Numbered from the stretch's first letter, positions 28,181 through 41,140 are shown. The stretch: 64,000 nucleotides of DNA from Lota lota (GCA_026745465.1 JACYXH010000175.1:6654501-6718500); one strand, 5' to 3'. Numbers and translations: made by a program. The notes: generated by a model from the letters alone, not told the origin.

Positions 28181-28252
28181 CTACACACATGTACACACAC
28201 ACACACACACACATACAAGAAAACAAGCACGCACGCACACACACACACACAC
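28065..28252. repeat. tandemly duplicated CA-rich block
   Basis: A unit of roughly 63 bases (ccagcacac, then (AC)n, then atacacctac, then acatg) occurs twice, at about 28075-28138 and 28139-28200, with point differences. More CA sequence with a gcacgcacgc variant follows. Confidence 0.85.
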
Positions 28253-28989
28253 ACATACTCATACACATACACATCCTCATTCAACTTCTGGCGACACATC
28301 TCTGCTAAGATCTGCCACATTAAAGTATTTGAGTCTTTTCCCGAGAGCTGAGTCTACTAACAGCCCACTGGAACATGAGAGACGCATTACTAGCTGAAGC
28401 ACACATTGTGACCGTCGCCATCCTCCTTGCTTGCTTTCTAAATGCACTAGAGTACCTATTCACAGAATGTTTTCTGGTCAGGACATTCTGACATGCGAGC
28501 TAGGTTATGTAGAAGGATAATGGATGATGAATTAAAGGCTGGGGAGAAAAAAAGCTGAGCGTGTGAGGAGAGAGACGCGAGTTTCCATTTTACTCATGTG
28601 GTACGTTAGCTCTATTGGCCACCAGGTTCCCCGCGCACTATGGGTTTTCTCGAAAAACCACACGCGAACCCAATAATAAACACGCATGTGATGTGCAACT
28701 ATGGGGAATTAAAACAGAAAGCCCCTTTCAAAGACCCTAACTCATGGTCCTTCAGAAACGCCAAACTTAAGGTAGACACTCGTAAGGGTACGCTGCGAGT
28801 CACTGGTCATTTGGGCATGGATAGCACTTCCTGCGTCTTTACCCAGGAAAGCGTGGTGCTTGCTGCTTCCGCTTGAGAAATAAATGTTTGTTTGTTTGCT
28901 GCGATTAGGTTTGTGCTCAGATAAGCCCGCCTTCTTCAATTCTCACGCACAACAAACACCATAGACCACTGTCATTGTGATAAACCGGA

Positions 28990-29235
28990 GAAGATTAGAG
29001 GAGAAAAGAGGAGACGAGACGAGGAGGAGAGAAGAAAAGAGGAGAGAAGAAAGTAAGGAAAGAGGGGAGAAGGGAATGAGAAGAGAGGGGAGGAAAGGAG
29101 AGGAGAAGAAGATGAGAGGAAATGAGATGAGAGGAGAAAAGAGGAGAAGAGAAAAGAGGAGAGGAGAGCAGAGGACAGGCGAGGAGGAGAGGAGAGGGGA
29201 AGAGAGGAGAGTACAGGAGAGGAGAAGAGTGAGAG
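28990..29235. repeat. polypurine tract (GGAGA/GAAAAG type)
   Basis: About 245 bases almost free of pyrimidines on the + strand, built from degenerate gagaggagaaaag units. Such tracts can form triplex (H-DNA). The open frames crossing it are artefacts of composition. Confidence 0.9.
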
Positions 29236-30445
29236 GAAATAATAAAATGCATCACGGTATTGAAGTAGCTAAGCCCATAGCTGAATACCTTAATCAGAAA
29301 TGAACAAAAGATGACGTCAAAATAAATACCCAATGCTTCTGAAAAGTTGCAAACCTATTTGTTCTTTAGCAATACTGAACTTATTTTAAACCATAGGGAA
29401 AAACATTGTATGGTTAGCGGAGTCCGGCTTTTTCTAATCCAAACTGAACGATAAAGATGAAAAATGATGAAGGAGAGGAGAGCGTGTCCTCTAAGTTTGT
29501 GTGTTTGTGTGTGTGTGTGTTTGTGTGTGTGTATGATATTTGCTTGGTCAGCTGAAATAGCCACACAAACCACAAGATTGATGAATCAGTTAAAAGTAAC
29601 AATCAGTGACATTATTCAATACATCGGCATCAAGTATGAAAAATGAAGCTGTGGAAATACAAGATTCGAATGCTATGCTAATGTTTAAAGTTACAGCCAA
29701 ATATAAACCAAGTATGCGAATGATTCACTGAGACTCAGCATGTCTCTAATACCGTATTCTTACTAATACATCTTTAATATAGATCTATTTATGTACATAT
29801 GATAAACACCAACTGCATTTATCACAGCAAAATGTTGTCAAGCAAAAACTAAGCTGAAACGTGTGATATACGGCTCCTGTTAAGACCTAAATAATGTGAT
29901 TCACCACTGATTGGCTAGATTAGTAGTAGCTTACATTATTCTGTTTTGTACTGTGTTTGGAGATGTTGAACTTTGTTTTTGTAGATGTTAGTGTTTGCTT
30001 GGTTTTTGTGTGAACTTAGCCCCTGGATGATATCCTTTGAGCCCAGTTCACTTCTGGTACTATTCACATATGAAAACTATACATATCATTTTTAATCCAC
30101 AGAAATACGTTTTAAATGACTGGCCCTGGGTTAGACCCCTTACACGCATTGGACATTATTGTAGATCAAAGCTTGACAGTGACAGCGATTCATAAATTAC
30201 ACTTCATAAACTAGGGCCACGGGCGAATTCTAAATGTATTCAGTTATTTTCAAAGTGATGACGCTCCATGTCGCTTTTGTGTGTGCTTTGGGCTGTGTAA
30301 TGAAATATGTATTATAACACATGTGGGAGGATACAACCTCCATGAAGAAAATACAAAAACAATAACAGTGGCAAGAAAAACAAGAAAAATGCATTTTGTA
30401 CCATTCTACAGGAACCCTGAACATGATAGAAAGAGCAGAACTCAC

Positions 30446-30588
30446 CATTGTCTATAGCCAGGAATGTAGCCTCATACACATTGTTCTTCACATAGGTGGA
30501 CTCCCGGTCCAGGGTTGCTATGGTAACTATCTGACCACTGGTTCTGTTGATGGACAACCACAGTGCGGGGTCGTTCAGCTTCGTGTAC
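30446..30588 (-). CDS. cdh4: cdh4 exon G: EC4
   Basis: It follows a ttgttcag acceptor. The first base completes Arg, then come 47 codons and one base of Gly before gtgagt. It encodes [20 protein letters not shown], then [20 protein letters not shown], then TFLAIDN. LNDPA-WL-I, LDRES and VKNN-Y-ATFLA-DNG are conserved EC4 elements, with LDRES contributing calcium ligands. NRT is a possible glycosylation site. Confidence 0.98.
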
Positions 30589-30882
30589 CTGAACAACAAC
30601 AATGAGGAACATAAAGGGAACATTTAGCATATCACATAATTCACAATTTCCACACAATTCTTGTTAGATTTGCAGTTGACATATCACCCACAAGCACATA
30701 ACCTATAGAGGCTCACAAGAGTCTCATAAATCTAGGCTGACCTTCAAACCGTTTAATTCTTCATTGACTTTTCCTTTCCGTGCCTGCAGCCTACAGTCAA
30801 TTTCACCTCATTTTCTAATCGCTGAAGTCAATTACTTCCTCTGTTAAACACTTTTGAAACCTTGTATGGGTGTGCGGTTAAA

Positions 30883-30928
<46 letters not shown>

Positions 30929-31821
30929 GAAGAGAGGGAATGAAGAAAATATATGTAACTCCATATACATACAGTCCATAGTTTCATGCTTAAAGAATAT
31001 ATCCATAAGAGTTCATGTTTGATGCACAACACTATCATAAAAATTGACACATAACTAACGGTGTGCGTGTGTGTGTGTGTTTGTGTGTGCAGTGAGTGAC
31101 TGTACAGCGGTGTGTGTGTGTGTGTAAGCGAGTGATGGTGCAGGTTCCTCTGATAGCACCACCAAAGCAGGATGCACCGCGGAGACGCCACCGCAGGACA
31201 CAGATAGAGGAGGAGATAGAGAGAACAAAAAGGAAGAAGATGGAGAGAGAAAGGCGAAGAAGGGATCAACTCCCGGAGTTAACCCCAATCTCACTCTGAT
31301 CCATTTGCTTCTGCTCGCCTGTGTCACTGCCTCAACGCTATCAGGTCCCCGGCATCACATTACACCTCTCCTCAGTAGCCTGTGCTTTTGTAGTCATACA
31401 TTTCATTTTCTGTCATCCTGGCTCCTTATCTGCTCAACTGTGCCTCCTTCCTGCTGCATCTCACAGTTCATCATACCTGCTACCTCGCAGGCTTCAATCT
31501 CATTCTTGATGTTTGATTTCTTTGCAATTGTAACCTGGTCCACCACGGGGTGGGTGACATCTGCCATTCCACCGCTGCACACCTGTGATTTCATCTTCCG
31601 GCAGCCATGCCTCCCCCCCATGCAGGTAATCCCATAATGTAACATGTGTTTGCCTTTGCTTTACCTTTTAGAGCCATCTAAGCTGAAAGCTGTCTGACCC
31701 GTAACATTGCATTTATTTTCCCACAATCATATGCACCCCGGGACGGCTCACAACCACCGGCTGTTTAGGTCTTTATGTGTGTGTGTGTGTGTGTGTGCAT
31801 ATGTGGATGAACGTCTATATT

Positions 31822-31863
<42 letters not shown>

Positions 31864-32129
31864 TGTGTGGGTGCGTGTGTGTTTACACATTTATTATATA
31901 TTTTTTACATATTCCGCAAGAAAGATATAGCTTGGAGTGACGGCGTGCGTGGGCAAATGGAAGGAGGATATAATCCCCCCTCCCCCTCCCCCTCCCTCCC
32001 CTCCCTCCCCCTCCCTCCACCCGCCCAGCCCCCTGCCGTGTGGGAGGCCAGTATTCTAACAACGGGTGGTGCTGCGGGACTCGCGGCTGAGCAGCGGCAC
32101 GGGGTGTAGGGATCAGAGGGATGGCATTC

Positions 32130-32164
<35 letters not shown>

Positions 32165-32303
32165 AAAACGGTCCCGCAGACACGAGCCAAGGCTCACGGA
32201 GCGCACACCTGACACACCCACCTGCTTGGCTGGCTGTGAAATAGAGAATACTGGTGGGCATCCACCACCGTGGGAAGGTGAGATAAAACAATTATAAAGG
32301 GCA

Positions 32304-32404
<101 letters not shown>

Positions 32405-32477
32405 AACCAACAGAGTGGGTGGTAGCACGAAAGAGTAACAGGGGACACTTGTTATTGGATGTTTTCATTCTTGTCAT

Positions 32478-32810
32478 TTAAGGTGCTGTAGGTACGATTG
32501 AAGAGGTTTTATTTGAGTGTATTGTGTAACAAATACCATAGCAATCCGTCAGCTATTAGTGAGTGAAATGCCTTGTGAGAATATATGACTGCGCCTGACT
32601 ATGAGAGATTTCGACTTTAGACTGCTTCCCAGTCATTTCTGACCAATCAGGGCATCTCTTTCCTGATTGGTTCAAGGAATCCTTCTTGCCTGTCAATCAC
32701 AGGTGTGTGAATGCAAAACTTCTCAATGGTGGGAGGGAGGTAGGGAGGGAGCAGAGGGGGAGGGGATATTTGAAAAATTCTTGAGCTTACCTACAGTACT
32801 TGTAATGTGG
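32478..32810. mobile_element. possible non-autonomous DNA element (MITE-like)
   Basis: The left end gtgctgtaggta (from 32483) and the right end tacctacagtac (to about 32799) are inverted repeats with one mismatch in 12. The interior holds gactgcgcctgac and the inverted pair ccaatcagg...cctgattgg (32642-32682). I recall a similar arrangement in a widespread teleost repeat, but the family and target duplication are not established. Confidence 0.45.
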
Positions 32811-33020
32811 TTTCCTTAACACTGGATGTTAACTTGCCCTTGCTTTGCCATAGCATGTTCTCTCTATACCTCTGTGCTGCATGGTGCAGAAAAGAGACTG
32901 TTAAGCTCTTTGCAACCAGCAGAGGGCAGAATATTCTGTGCTTGGGGAGGAAGATATGAGAGTCCAAAAGAAGGGAGAAATAGTTCAGAGAGCAGGAAAC
33001 TGTGTGTGGCATGCAAGTGC

Positions 33021-33234
33021 CAGAGAGAGAGAGAAGAGAGAAGAGAGAAGAGAGAAGAGAGAAGAGAGAAGAGAGAAGAGGGAAGAGGGAAGAGAGAAGA
33101 GAGAAGAGAGAAGAGGGAAGAGAGAAGAGAGAAGAGAGAAGAGGGAAGAGAGAAGAGAGAAGAGAGAAGAGAGAAGAGAGAAGAGGGAAGAAGGAAGAGA
33201 GAAGAGAGAAGAGAGAAGAGAGAAGAGAGAGAGA
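33021..33234. repeat. (AGAGAAG)n heptanucleotide satellite
   Basis: About 30 copies of a 7-base unit with occasional AGGGAAG variants. Because 7 is not a multiple of 3, every frame on each strand reads the same repeated peptide, which explains overlapping open frames without coding meaning. Confidence 0.97.
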
Positions 33235-34049
33235 TTTTTGTATATTAAATTAAAAAGAAGGAAGCTGGGGTGGGTGGGTGGGAGGGGTGGGGGTGGGGGG
33301 GGGGGGGGGGGGGGACTTGTAAATGAAAAATAGTATTTCCACACCTTTCTCTCGTGCCTGAACCTATTCAGTTCTCAGAGTTCTCTGTATGACGAGAACA
33401 CATTAAGTGGCTGAAAAACGTCTTATCAAAAAAGGAAGAAAGGGCCCACGCTCCGTCCCCCAGCCCACTTTAATTAAGTCCACTGAGCAGGCCTCAATGC
33501 AGATGTCATAAAGCCTATAGCACAGACATTAAGTGCCTTATAACCCTCCGGTCAAGCCAATTTGCCGTATATTGAAGACAAAATCCCCCCCATTTTTCCG
33601 TATACACATTTGGGCAGAGCTAAGGATTGATAAGCGAATGCAGATCTCAATATTGTTTGCTTGGTTTTTGTTTAAACACAATTTTGTCTTTTACCAAAAG
33701 ATATTTTGCTGGAGGATATATTCTTTGATGGCATTAAACGCCAGGATTACTTCGGCTATGGATGATGGAACGATGCCATAGAGTAGGGAGAGCACACGTG
33801 GTGGTTTTCTTTCAAAGATTCCAACTGCCAACAACATGGCTGTGGGCAATTGGCAGCTGTTACGGCATACTTTTTAATGAAATGTCATGGCATTTTTCTT
33901 TTTTTTGCATTTTGTTCGGAAAAATAAACAGTTGTTGTTTGATTACCCCCAGAGTTTTTTTCTTTCTTCTTTAAACAAGAATAATCCAGTTGATATGTTG
34001 CACATTTATCTTGTTTGTGTGTGTTTTTTTTTCTCTCAGTGGCTTTCAG

Positions 34050-34118
34050 CACCTGGCCCTCCCACACAGACTGACAGACAGACAGACTGTCTGTCAGTAT
34101 GTGTGGGAGGGCGAGGTG
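34050..34118. other. 32-bp near-perfect hairpin with 5-base loop
   Basis: The left arm 34050-34081 and right arm 34087-34118 pair at 30 of 32 positions, with mismatches at 34055/34113 and 34069/34099. The loop is acaga (34082-34086). The inner arms are gactgacagacag and ctgtctgtcagt. The strand that would be transcribed with cdh4 is the minus strand. It could be a pre-miRNA-like structure or a palindromic duplication. Confidence 0.85.
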
Positions 34119-34125
34119 CAGGACA

Positions 34126-34126
<1 letters not shown>

Positions 34127-34202
<76 letters not shown>
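34127..34202. repeat. (CA)n microsatellite
   Basis: About 76 bases of uninterrupted CA, starting 9 bases after the hairpin. Confidence 0.98.
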
Positions 34203-34206
<4 letters not shown>

Positions 34207-36597
34207 CATGGTGTTGGATGTGTTGATCCACCTCGTCAGATTGGTGATACTGGTGAACAAGTTGGAGGGGGGTTGGGACCAGTATTTTTCAAAACCGTGA
34301 CCCTGACGATGAAATATGTATGTCTGGAGTGCGGCCAAGGCGCTTCAGGTAATCAGTTATGCCAGTATCTCCTATACCCCTCCCCCATTCCACGTCCCCT
34401 CCCTTTGCTAGTCGGTTTTTGCCAGCAGGTACAGGACACCACATCACACCTTTGAAAGCGCCCACCCAAACTGCACAGCGGCATGTTATACCTCCGACAC
34501 ACACATGCACACACACACTGCTGTCAGTCACCTCCCCCCCCCCCCCCCCTCCTCCACACCCACCACCTCACGATGAGCACCTGTCAAGTTCAAACCAGAA
34601 ACCAGAGATGAGCTACAACCACAGCCACACCTAAATTCCCAGCCCACCACCACCACCATCTCTATCATCACCAGCACCACCACGTCACCATTGACTCCCT
34701 TTTTTTTCCTCTCTCATTTGACTTTTACAACTCTCTCTAAATCTCTCCCCTGCCGCCTCTCTCCTCTTCACTTGTCCTCACCATCCATTTAAGAAGACGT
34801 ACAGCCCTTTGTCAGAATCACCGAATGGATTCATAAATTAAACGAGACGCACATTTCTCAGTCAAAAAGTACAAATCTGCCCTGCTTTTTGGGCCCGATG
34901 CTCCAATCAAATACATGTATCAAAAACGTTGTAGATACTTAGGAAACTTTTGGACAGATGTTTGGCTCATCTGCTCCATAAGCAGTCAGTGCTAATCTCA
35001 CTAGGGTAACTCGGTTTTTACAGACTTGTCTCATGCAATATGTGTCCAGTCGTGATTCCCAACACAACCAGGAGAAGTCCATCGATTTACAACAGTTGCG
35101 TGAGAATCAAACTCTTTAACTTTTGGCCTTCGTAGATCTGACACAGCTTGATCTAGGTGATGTCAAGGCTTTCTGATGTGCATTATCAACACATTGTCGC
35201 GCAGGAAAGTGCATTCAAATGCTGGGTCTACTGCATTATGGCACGCGGGCCAAAGTGGTGAAAACCACCTTCTCTAAATAAACCAACCTTTACTTTACAG
35301 ATCTTTATCTTCTGAATCTTTATTGCAACCATGCTCCATCTCGTTAGTCCTTATTAGACCTGTCACAGGGGATTGTCAATGGCCTATAGAATACACGCCA
35401 ACCCCACAAGGCCAAACACATGGTTGGCACCACCGCTAATGCTGGGCTTCATTCTGTGGATGACAATGTCACTGCAGCACACATAGAAAGCTCATCCCTA
35501 TGTATAGTCAATATAGTTTCCAAGGCATGCAGGGCCCAACAAGATGGATCAGCTTATGGATCAGCTCTACATACTGAAAGGTCCTGACCTGTGCCACAAT
35601 CATATATAAAATATAAACCTAACAATGTTATCATAGAGGAGTCCAAACAGAAAAGCTGTTCAGTTTGTTCAGTGAGGTCGAGCTGAAAGACTGCGGACCA
35701 ATCAGGGGAGGGAGTTTCAGTTGAGTATGAAGGAAGAAGTGATGCAGTCTTTTCCATTGACATTGTTTTTTTGCTCAGCCATGGCCAGACCATAGATCAG
35801 TGGGAATATATTTCATCTTGTGAATCTGAATATCAGGAAGGTCTCAAGAGGCTTCATCTCCCTTTACACGGATACCTTCTCCAGCTGAAGGTCAGTCTGT
35901 GAGATCCAGGTGGCCTTAAGGTAGCTGCAATGACAAACTTCAGTATAACATCTAACAACTGGGAAAACCTTGTACACAATAAACGTGCATAGAGATGAAG
36001 ATCTTTTCAAAGAGGAGCCACGAGACATGAAACAAGTGTAACATTGGATGCAAAAGTGTATAGCCGTGACCATACTGTGTGTCTTTGGAAGGGATATGTT
36101 TCTATATAACATGTTGAAGGCTCAGCCTTCGTAAAGAGGAAGGTGGTAAGGGACATGAAGTGAATAGAGTAAAAAGAAATATGCTAAATGATAGGGAAAG
36201 GGCTAGGAGAGAGAGAGAGAGAAAAAGGGAGAGAGAGAGAAGGCGAGAGAGATAAATACAGAGGCAGAGAAAGGGCAAGAGAGAGAGAGAGAAAAAAGAG
36301 CGAGACAGAGAGAAAAGAGAGAGATAGCCACCAGCTGGTGACTTTGGCATCTTCTTCAATTATAATGCACACCCAATTTAGTCTAATTTGCTGTGAAATT
36401 AGCTGAGAAATGTGTTTAGATCTTTTCCCTGGAGTAGAGCGCTGTTTAGATATGGGGCCTGAAATTAGGCAATGTTAATGTCATCCATACCCACCCACAC
36501 ATCTTCCTGTCTCAGACCAGGCCTCATCTCACTTGTCACTCCACGCTGTAACTTAAATGTACAACTAGTTACCCACCACACACCCCTATAGTGTGTA

Positions 36598-36598
<1 letters not shown>

Positions 36599-36629
<31 letters not shown>
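36599..36629. repeat. C31 homopolymer
   Basis: An uninterrupted run of 31 C. Its length may be affected by assembly. Confidence 0.9.
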
Positions 36630-36881
36630 ACTGTGTGAGTGATGAAGGCAGGACTTAGCATAGCCTAGCATACGGTGGTGGTAGCGCCGCACACGAGACG
36701 CAGTATTCTTCGGGGTAGTGTTTCCGTTGGCTGATTGATTAAACGGAATAGCGCCGGCGTTTCAATGCAGTCGCTAGGCGTGTCAAGTTGTCAGCAGGAT
36801 CGAGCCAGGGGCCAGCTGGTCACTAAAAGGTTGGCTTCTGCTGCACGTCCACAGAGGCTTTAGTGCACAGAATGAGCGAGT

Positions 36882-36885
<4 letters not shown>

Positions 36886-36959
<74 letters not shown>

Positions 36960-36970
36960 GAGAGAGAGAG
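36886..36970. repeat. (GA)n microsatellite
   Basis: About 85 bases of GA with one GC interruption, in intron F-G. Confidence 0.98.
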
Positions 36971-37683
36971 AAAACCCTGCAGGTGAAAAGAACGCTGCCT
37001 CAGCACTTTGGGGTCGGTGGCCAGCTGTTATTTTCTTTCTACCTCATTCTTTCCTTCACTCCATATAAGTGTGTGTTTGTGTGTGTGTGTGTGTGTGTTT
37101 GTGTGTGTGTATGTGTGTAGGTATGCGCACATCCCAGGCTACCTATAGAATACACACACACAGACACACCTCTGATTATCCCAGAGGGTAATGCTCCTAT
37201 TAACCCTCTTAACCTCTCAGTCAAGAGTCCTGCACTGGCTCATAAACTTGGCACTACAGACCCTGTGCGGGACGGGCTGTGCCAAGATATGGACACATCC
37301 CCTCACCTTTGACCCCTCGTCACTACAACCGTGGAATACATCCAAAGAGAGGGGGTGGGGGGGGGCGTCTCCAGCTGACGCACATGCATACAGATACATG
37401 GGCAGGATTGCTGCGAGTGAGGTTATTAAAATATGAGGAGAGGAGTGGAACTCAAGGTTCCAACTGGTTAATTAAGTTCTGGGGCCCCGGGCGTGTGACG
37501 TCAGAACATCAATACTTCCAGACGCCGGGGGTTTGTTGATGAATTAATGTGGCAGAATGTTCAGCGATATTATACACAAGAAGGAAGTGCGGAACGGGGG
37601 ATCAAGGTCCCCTTCTCACTAGGGACTCAGTGTCGACTCCAGACCGGTAACTTCGCACGTAGAACCTGGGATGTCCCCGGTAC

Positions 37684-37940
37684 CTGATGATCTGCTGCAT
37701 CTGCAGGCGGTCCGGGTCGGCGGCAGAGAAGGTGGTGAGGCTTGTGCCAGCCGGGACCCCCTCCTCGAAGCGGATGCTCTTGGGGTTGGTGGGGAAGTAG
37801 GGGGGCTCGTTGACGTCCTGGACGGAGATGGTGACCCCGGCAGTGGACTGGAGCGAGGACTGGATGCCGCTGGCCAGGTGGGCCTGGTTGGAGACCACCA
37901 CCGTCAGCATGAAGGCTCGGTTCATCTCATAGTCCACGGG
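37684..37940 (-). CDS. cdh4: cdh4 exon F: EC3-EC4
   Basis: It follows a ctttgcag acceptor, then 85 codons plus two bases of Arg before gtaccg. It encodes [20 protein letters not shown], then [20 protein letters not shown], then [40 protein letters not shown] and [13 protein letters not shown] is the calcium-binding EC3-EC4 linker. AADPDR is an EC4 calcium motif. Between DPDR and MQQ I see LQ where I remember a single residue in cadherin-2, so one residue may be inserted. The acceptor lies next to (GT)n on the + strand (37968-38009). Confidence 0.97.
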
Positions 37941-37963
37941 CTGCAAAGGGCGAGGGAAGAGAG

Positions 37964-38009
<46 letters not shown>

Positions 38010-39696
38010 GAGATCACAGCATTAAACACACAAATGTCTGTCATGTTGCGGAGTGGAAAACATCTTCATGATGGAAAACCTGCAAAATGGAAACGACATT
38101 GCAATCTTTTTCGCAGATAGGGATAATACAAACATCAGTTAAATTAGAACAAATCTGAAGAAAGGATTTTTTCAGGAATCAATTCTAATTTCACACTTTG
38201 ACAACAATTCAGAAACCCTTCAAAATCTTTTAACGAGTATAACAACAAGAAAAAGTATAGTTGTGATATGATATCGACTACTTTTTATGGAGATCCAAAC
38301 ATTTTTGTGACACAGGTTACTATAATGACCAGAGTGTTAAAATTCCTCAACATCTTTCCATAATTCCACCTGCGGCTATATAGGTCTGTATGTTGAATAT
38401 TTTGCATCATAATTAAGCTAATGAACCAAATATTCTGCTTCTGACTAATCTACAGTTGAGCTGGACCATATCATGTTCTTCAGCATTTGACACAAAAAGA
38501 AAGTAATAGTAATGTCCCAAATTAATATTTACACAAACCTGCCTGAAATTAACACAATTAAAACACCTCCATAAAAGAACACCTCCTGAAGGTACACATC
38601 TGTGTACGCGTGCCTGTGTGTGTGTGTGTGTGTGTGGTGTGTGTGTGTGTGTGAGTGTAATGATGTGTGCCAATCATGGGCCATGTTGGATTTGGCCAGG
38701 CTGAGCTTAAGCACTAGTGACATCTCTGAGGACTGATGTTAAGGAACTCACAATACAATATTATTATTATTATTACAAAAATAATGATTTTCTTTGTGCC
38801 TGAAGGTATTATGTGCACATTGGCTGCTTATGACGATTGCTAAGGCTGGTATGGGCTGGCTTACAAGCACATCCACATGATATTGACTTCCCAGCATGTC
38901 TGCATGTGGCCTGCATCAATGCTATTAACAAATTCTGATGATGTAGCCCATCCCCCAATGCATTAGTTAGCATGCATTTTTAATTATGAGTCTCAGAATG
39001 AAGGTAATTTGATGAGATGTGTGTGTGTGTGTGTGTGTGTGTATGGATGCTTGCATGTATGTGTGTGTGTATGTGTGTGTGTATGTGTGTGTGCGTGTGT
39101 GTGTGTGTGGGCATGCATGCCTGTGTATGCTTGTCTGAGTGCCCTCTGTATAGACCCTCGGTCCACCAAGAGGCTGACGATGCTGAAGGCTACATAATCC
39201 AAACCAAGCCACGGTAGAGCCCAAGAACATAGCAGCTTTGACTTGCAACATACAACACACATACCCTCGAACCCGCGGGGACGCCCTAAGGTGGGCCGCA
39301 GGTGTGGAGAAGTTCACAAAAGATGACCTCCATCTCAATCATGACAAGTACTGCATTCGGTCACCTCCCATAGCAATGCTTCATACTCTTCGCCTCTTCT
39401 TTTCTTTCTTTTGAATGACATTTACACCGTCCTACTCTCTAGCGCCCCCATGCTGCAGTTTTTCCTTTACTTTCCCTCGCGGCCCGCCTCGCTCACTCTC
39501 CGCAGTTTATTTCAATCCTCTTAAATCCACTTCAGTTTACTCCTCCCCCTTCTCTCTCTCTCTCTCTCCCCCCCACCATGTCACCCTCTGAGTTTATCAT
39601 AAGCTGTGATTTACATATCTTAATGACTCATTCCAACTGAGTGGGTGCGTGCGGTTTGTACACAGACAAACACACACACACACGCACGCACGCACA

Positions 39697-39700
39697 CACA

Positions 39701-39757
<57 letters not shown>

Positions 39758-39772
39758 ACACACACGTGTTTG
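39697..39772. repeat. (CA)n microsatellite
   Basis: Mostly CA with one TA interruption, in intron E-F. Confidence 0.97.
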
Positions 39773-40384
39773 TGTGCTGTATCTATAACCACTCTCTCTC
39801 ACTCTGTAAAGGCTGGAGAGCGGTATCATGCGCTCCCAGGAGATGGTGGAGAGCCAGCAACATGTAATGGTGAGGACCTCCGCCCTTGCTTACAGAAGAG
39901 ATGCACATCCCAGGTGGGGGGGGGGGGGGGGGGGGGGGGTTCAGTCCCGACGCGTTGATGTTTCTTCTGCCAGCAAGATGCCGAAGCTCCAGGTAAACAA
40001 ACAAAAACAACAACAACAACAACATACACCTCCTGTGCTTCTCGGTTTTAGACCAAGCGGTGTGTTTTTTTTACCGTCAGGTGAAACTGATTCCATTCAG
40101 TCGACATGCCGGCCACGATTCCCCGCTAAATTCGTCGGAGCATCTCTGTTTGCTCCGATGAGATTACTCTGTTTGTTGTTTTGCTTTTTATTATTGTGTT
40201 TACTTTGGCCCCCAGAGGGCCTTCTTCTTCTATTTTACATGGCTTCCTCACAACCTTGCATGGGTCGCTTAGGAAGTTTTGCATCAGCACGCTAGCACGG
40301 AGGAATGGATTATAAAAGGCAGTCATCTAGAGATAATGAAGAGAAGCAAAATGCCAACGCTTCAGGGGCCCGGGTGGTGGGGGT

Positions 40385-40426
<42 letters not shown>

Positions 40427-40436
40427 GGGGGGGGGG
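40385..40436 (+). repeat. G41 homopolymer followed by T and G10
   Basis: Forty-one consecutive G (40385-40425), a T, then ten G. A pure G run of this length is rare in vertebrate DNA because it folds into quadruplex structures and is hard to replicate and sequence. Confidence 0.9.
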
Positions 40437-41140
40437 CTAGGGAGGTGTTATTGCTGTTTTTTTAATATTATTATTGTGGTATACGAGATCTAAACGGCAA
40501 GATTGAGACAAATGGAGGGAGGATACACGGGGGACCTGAGGGTCAGATATATAAGATAATGTAATACGTTATAGGTTTAAGCATAATGATGGCAGTAAAC
40601 AAACAAGGAAAGAGCAGCTACGTACATACACACACACATAAATATTGAATACCGATGCGAAACAAGTCTCGCATAGGCAAAAATGTAATGTTCCCCATTT
40701 TAGATTTTTAGTCAAAGGTAAATAAACTAGCGTGGAAAACAATGTCTGGCCAGAGTTTAACACTATCATAGCAGGTTGTGACAAGACAGCGTTTTGTTGT
40801 CGCTGCCATTTACCACAGCAGCTAAAGCATTATCAGTGCATAAAAACCATTGCCTTTGTAATTGAGAAATCAATATCTAATTTGCCACAATGGCCTCACC
40901 AGCCATTGTAGCAAAAGTCTAACATGCTCTTGGAAAAAGCCACAGAGAGTCCTTCCCATTGATCCAAGCATCTTTTCAAAGGCACCAGTCTGTCCTTGCT
41001 TAACTTCTACTCTTATTTTTCTTCTTATCGTTATTAACAGAAAAACGGCGAAAAAGAGAGAAAGAGAGCACCGGCTACGCCTTTCTGCCATTAAATACCA
41101 ACATCGACCTGTATGTTGTCGTGGCGTCAGGTGACCTTAC

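Larger units (their letters stand above)
37941..41140 (-). other. cdh4 intron E-F
   Basis: 3.2 kb. It contains (GT)n at 37968-38009, GT-rich DNA at 38618-38655 and 39017-39110, (CA)n at 39697-39772, a G24 run at 39916-39939 and a very long G41 run at 40385-40425. Nothing coding is recognised. Confidence 0.8.

Noticed and set aside
33002-33344. Overlapping Arg/Glu/Lys-rich and Leu/Ser-rich open frames
   Set aside because: The 7-base satellite reads the same in every frame, so the open frames are automatic.
39780-40000. Possible exon between (CA)n and the G24 run (ctggagagcggtatcatgcg region)
   Set aside because: Reads like an exon with a gtgagg-type donor, but no acceptor, conserved peptide or partner exon was found.
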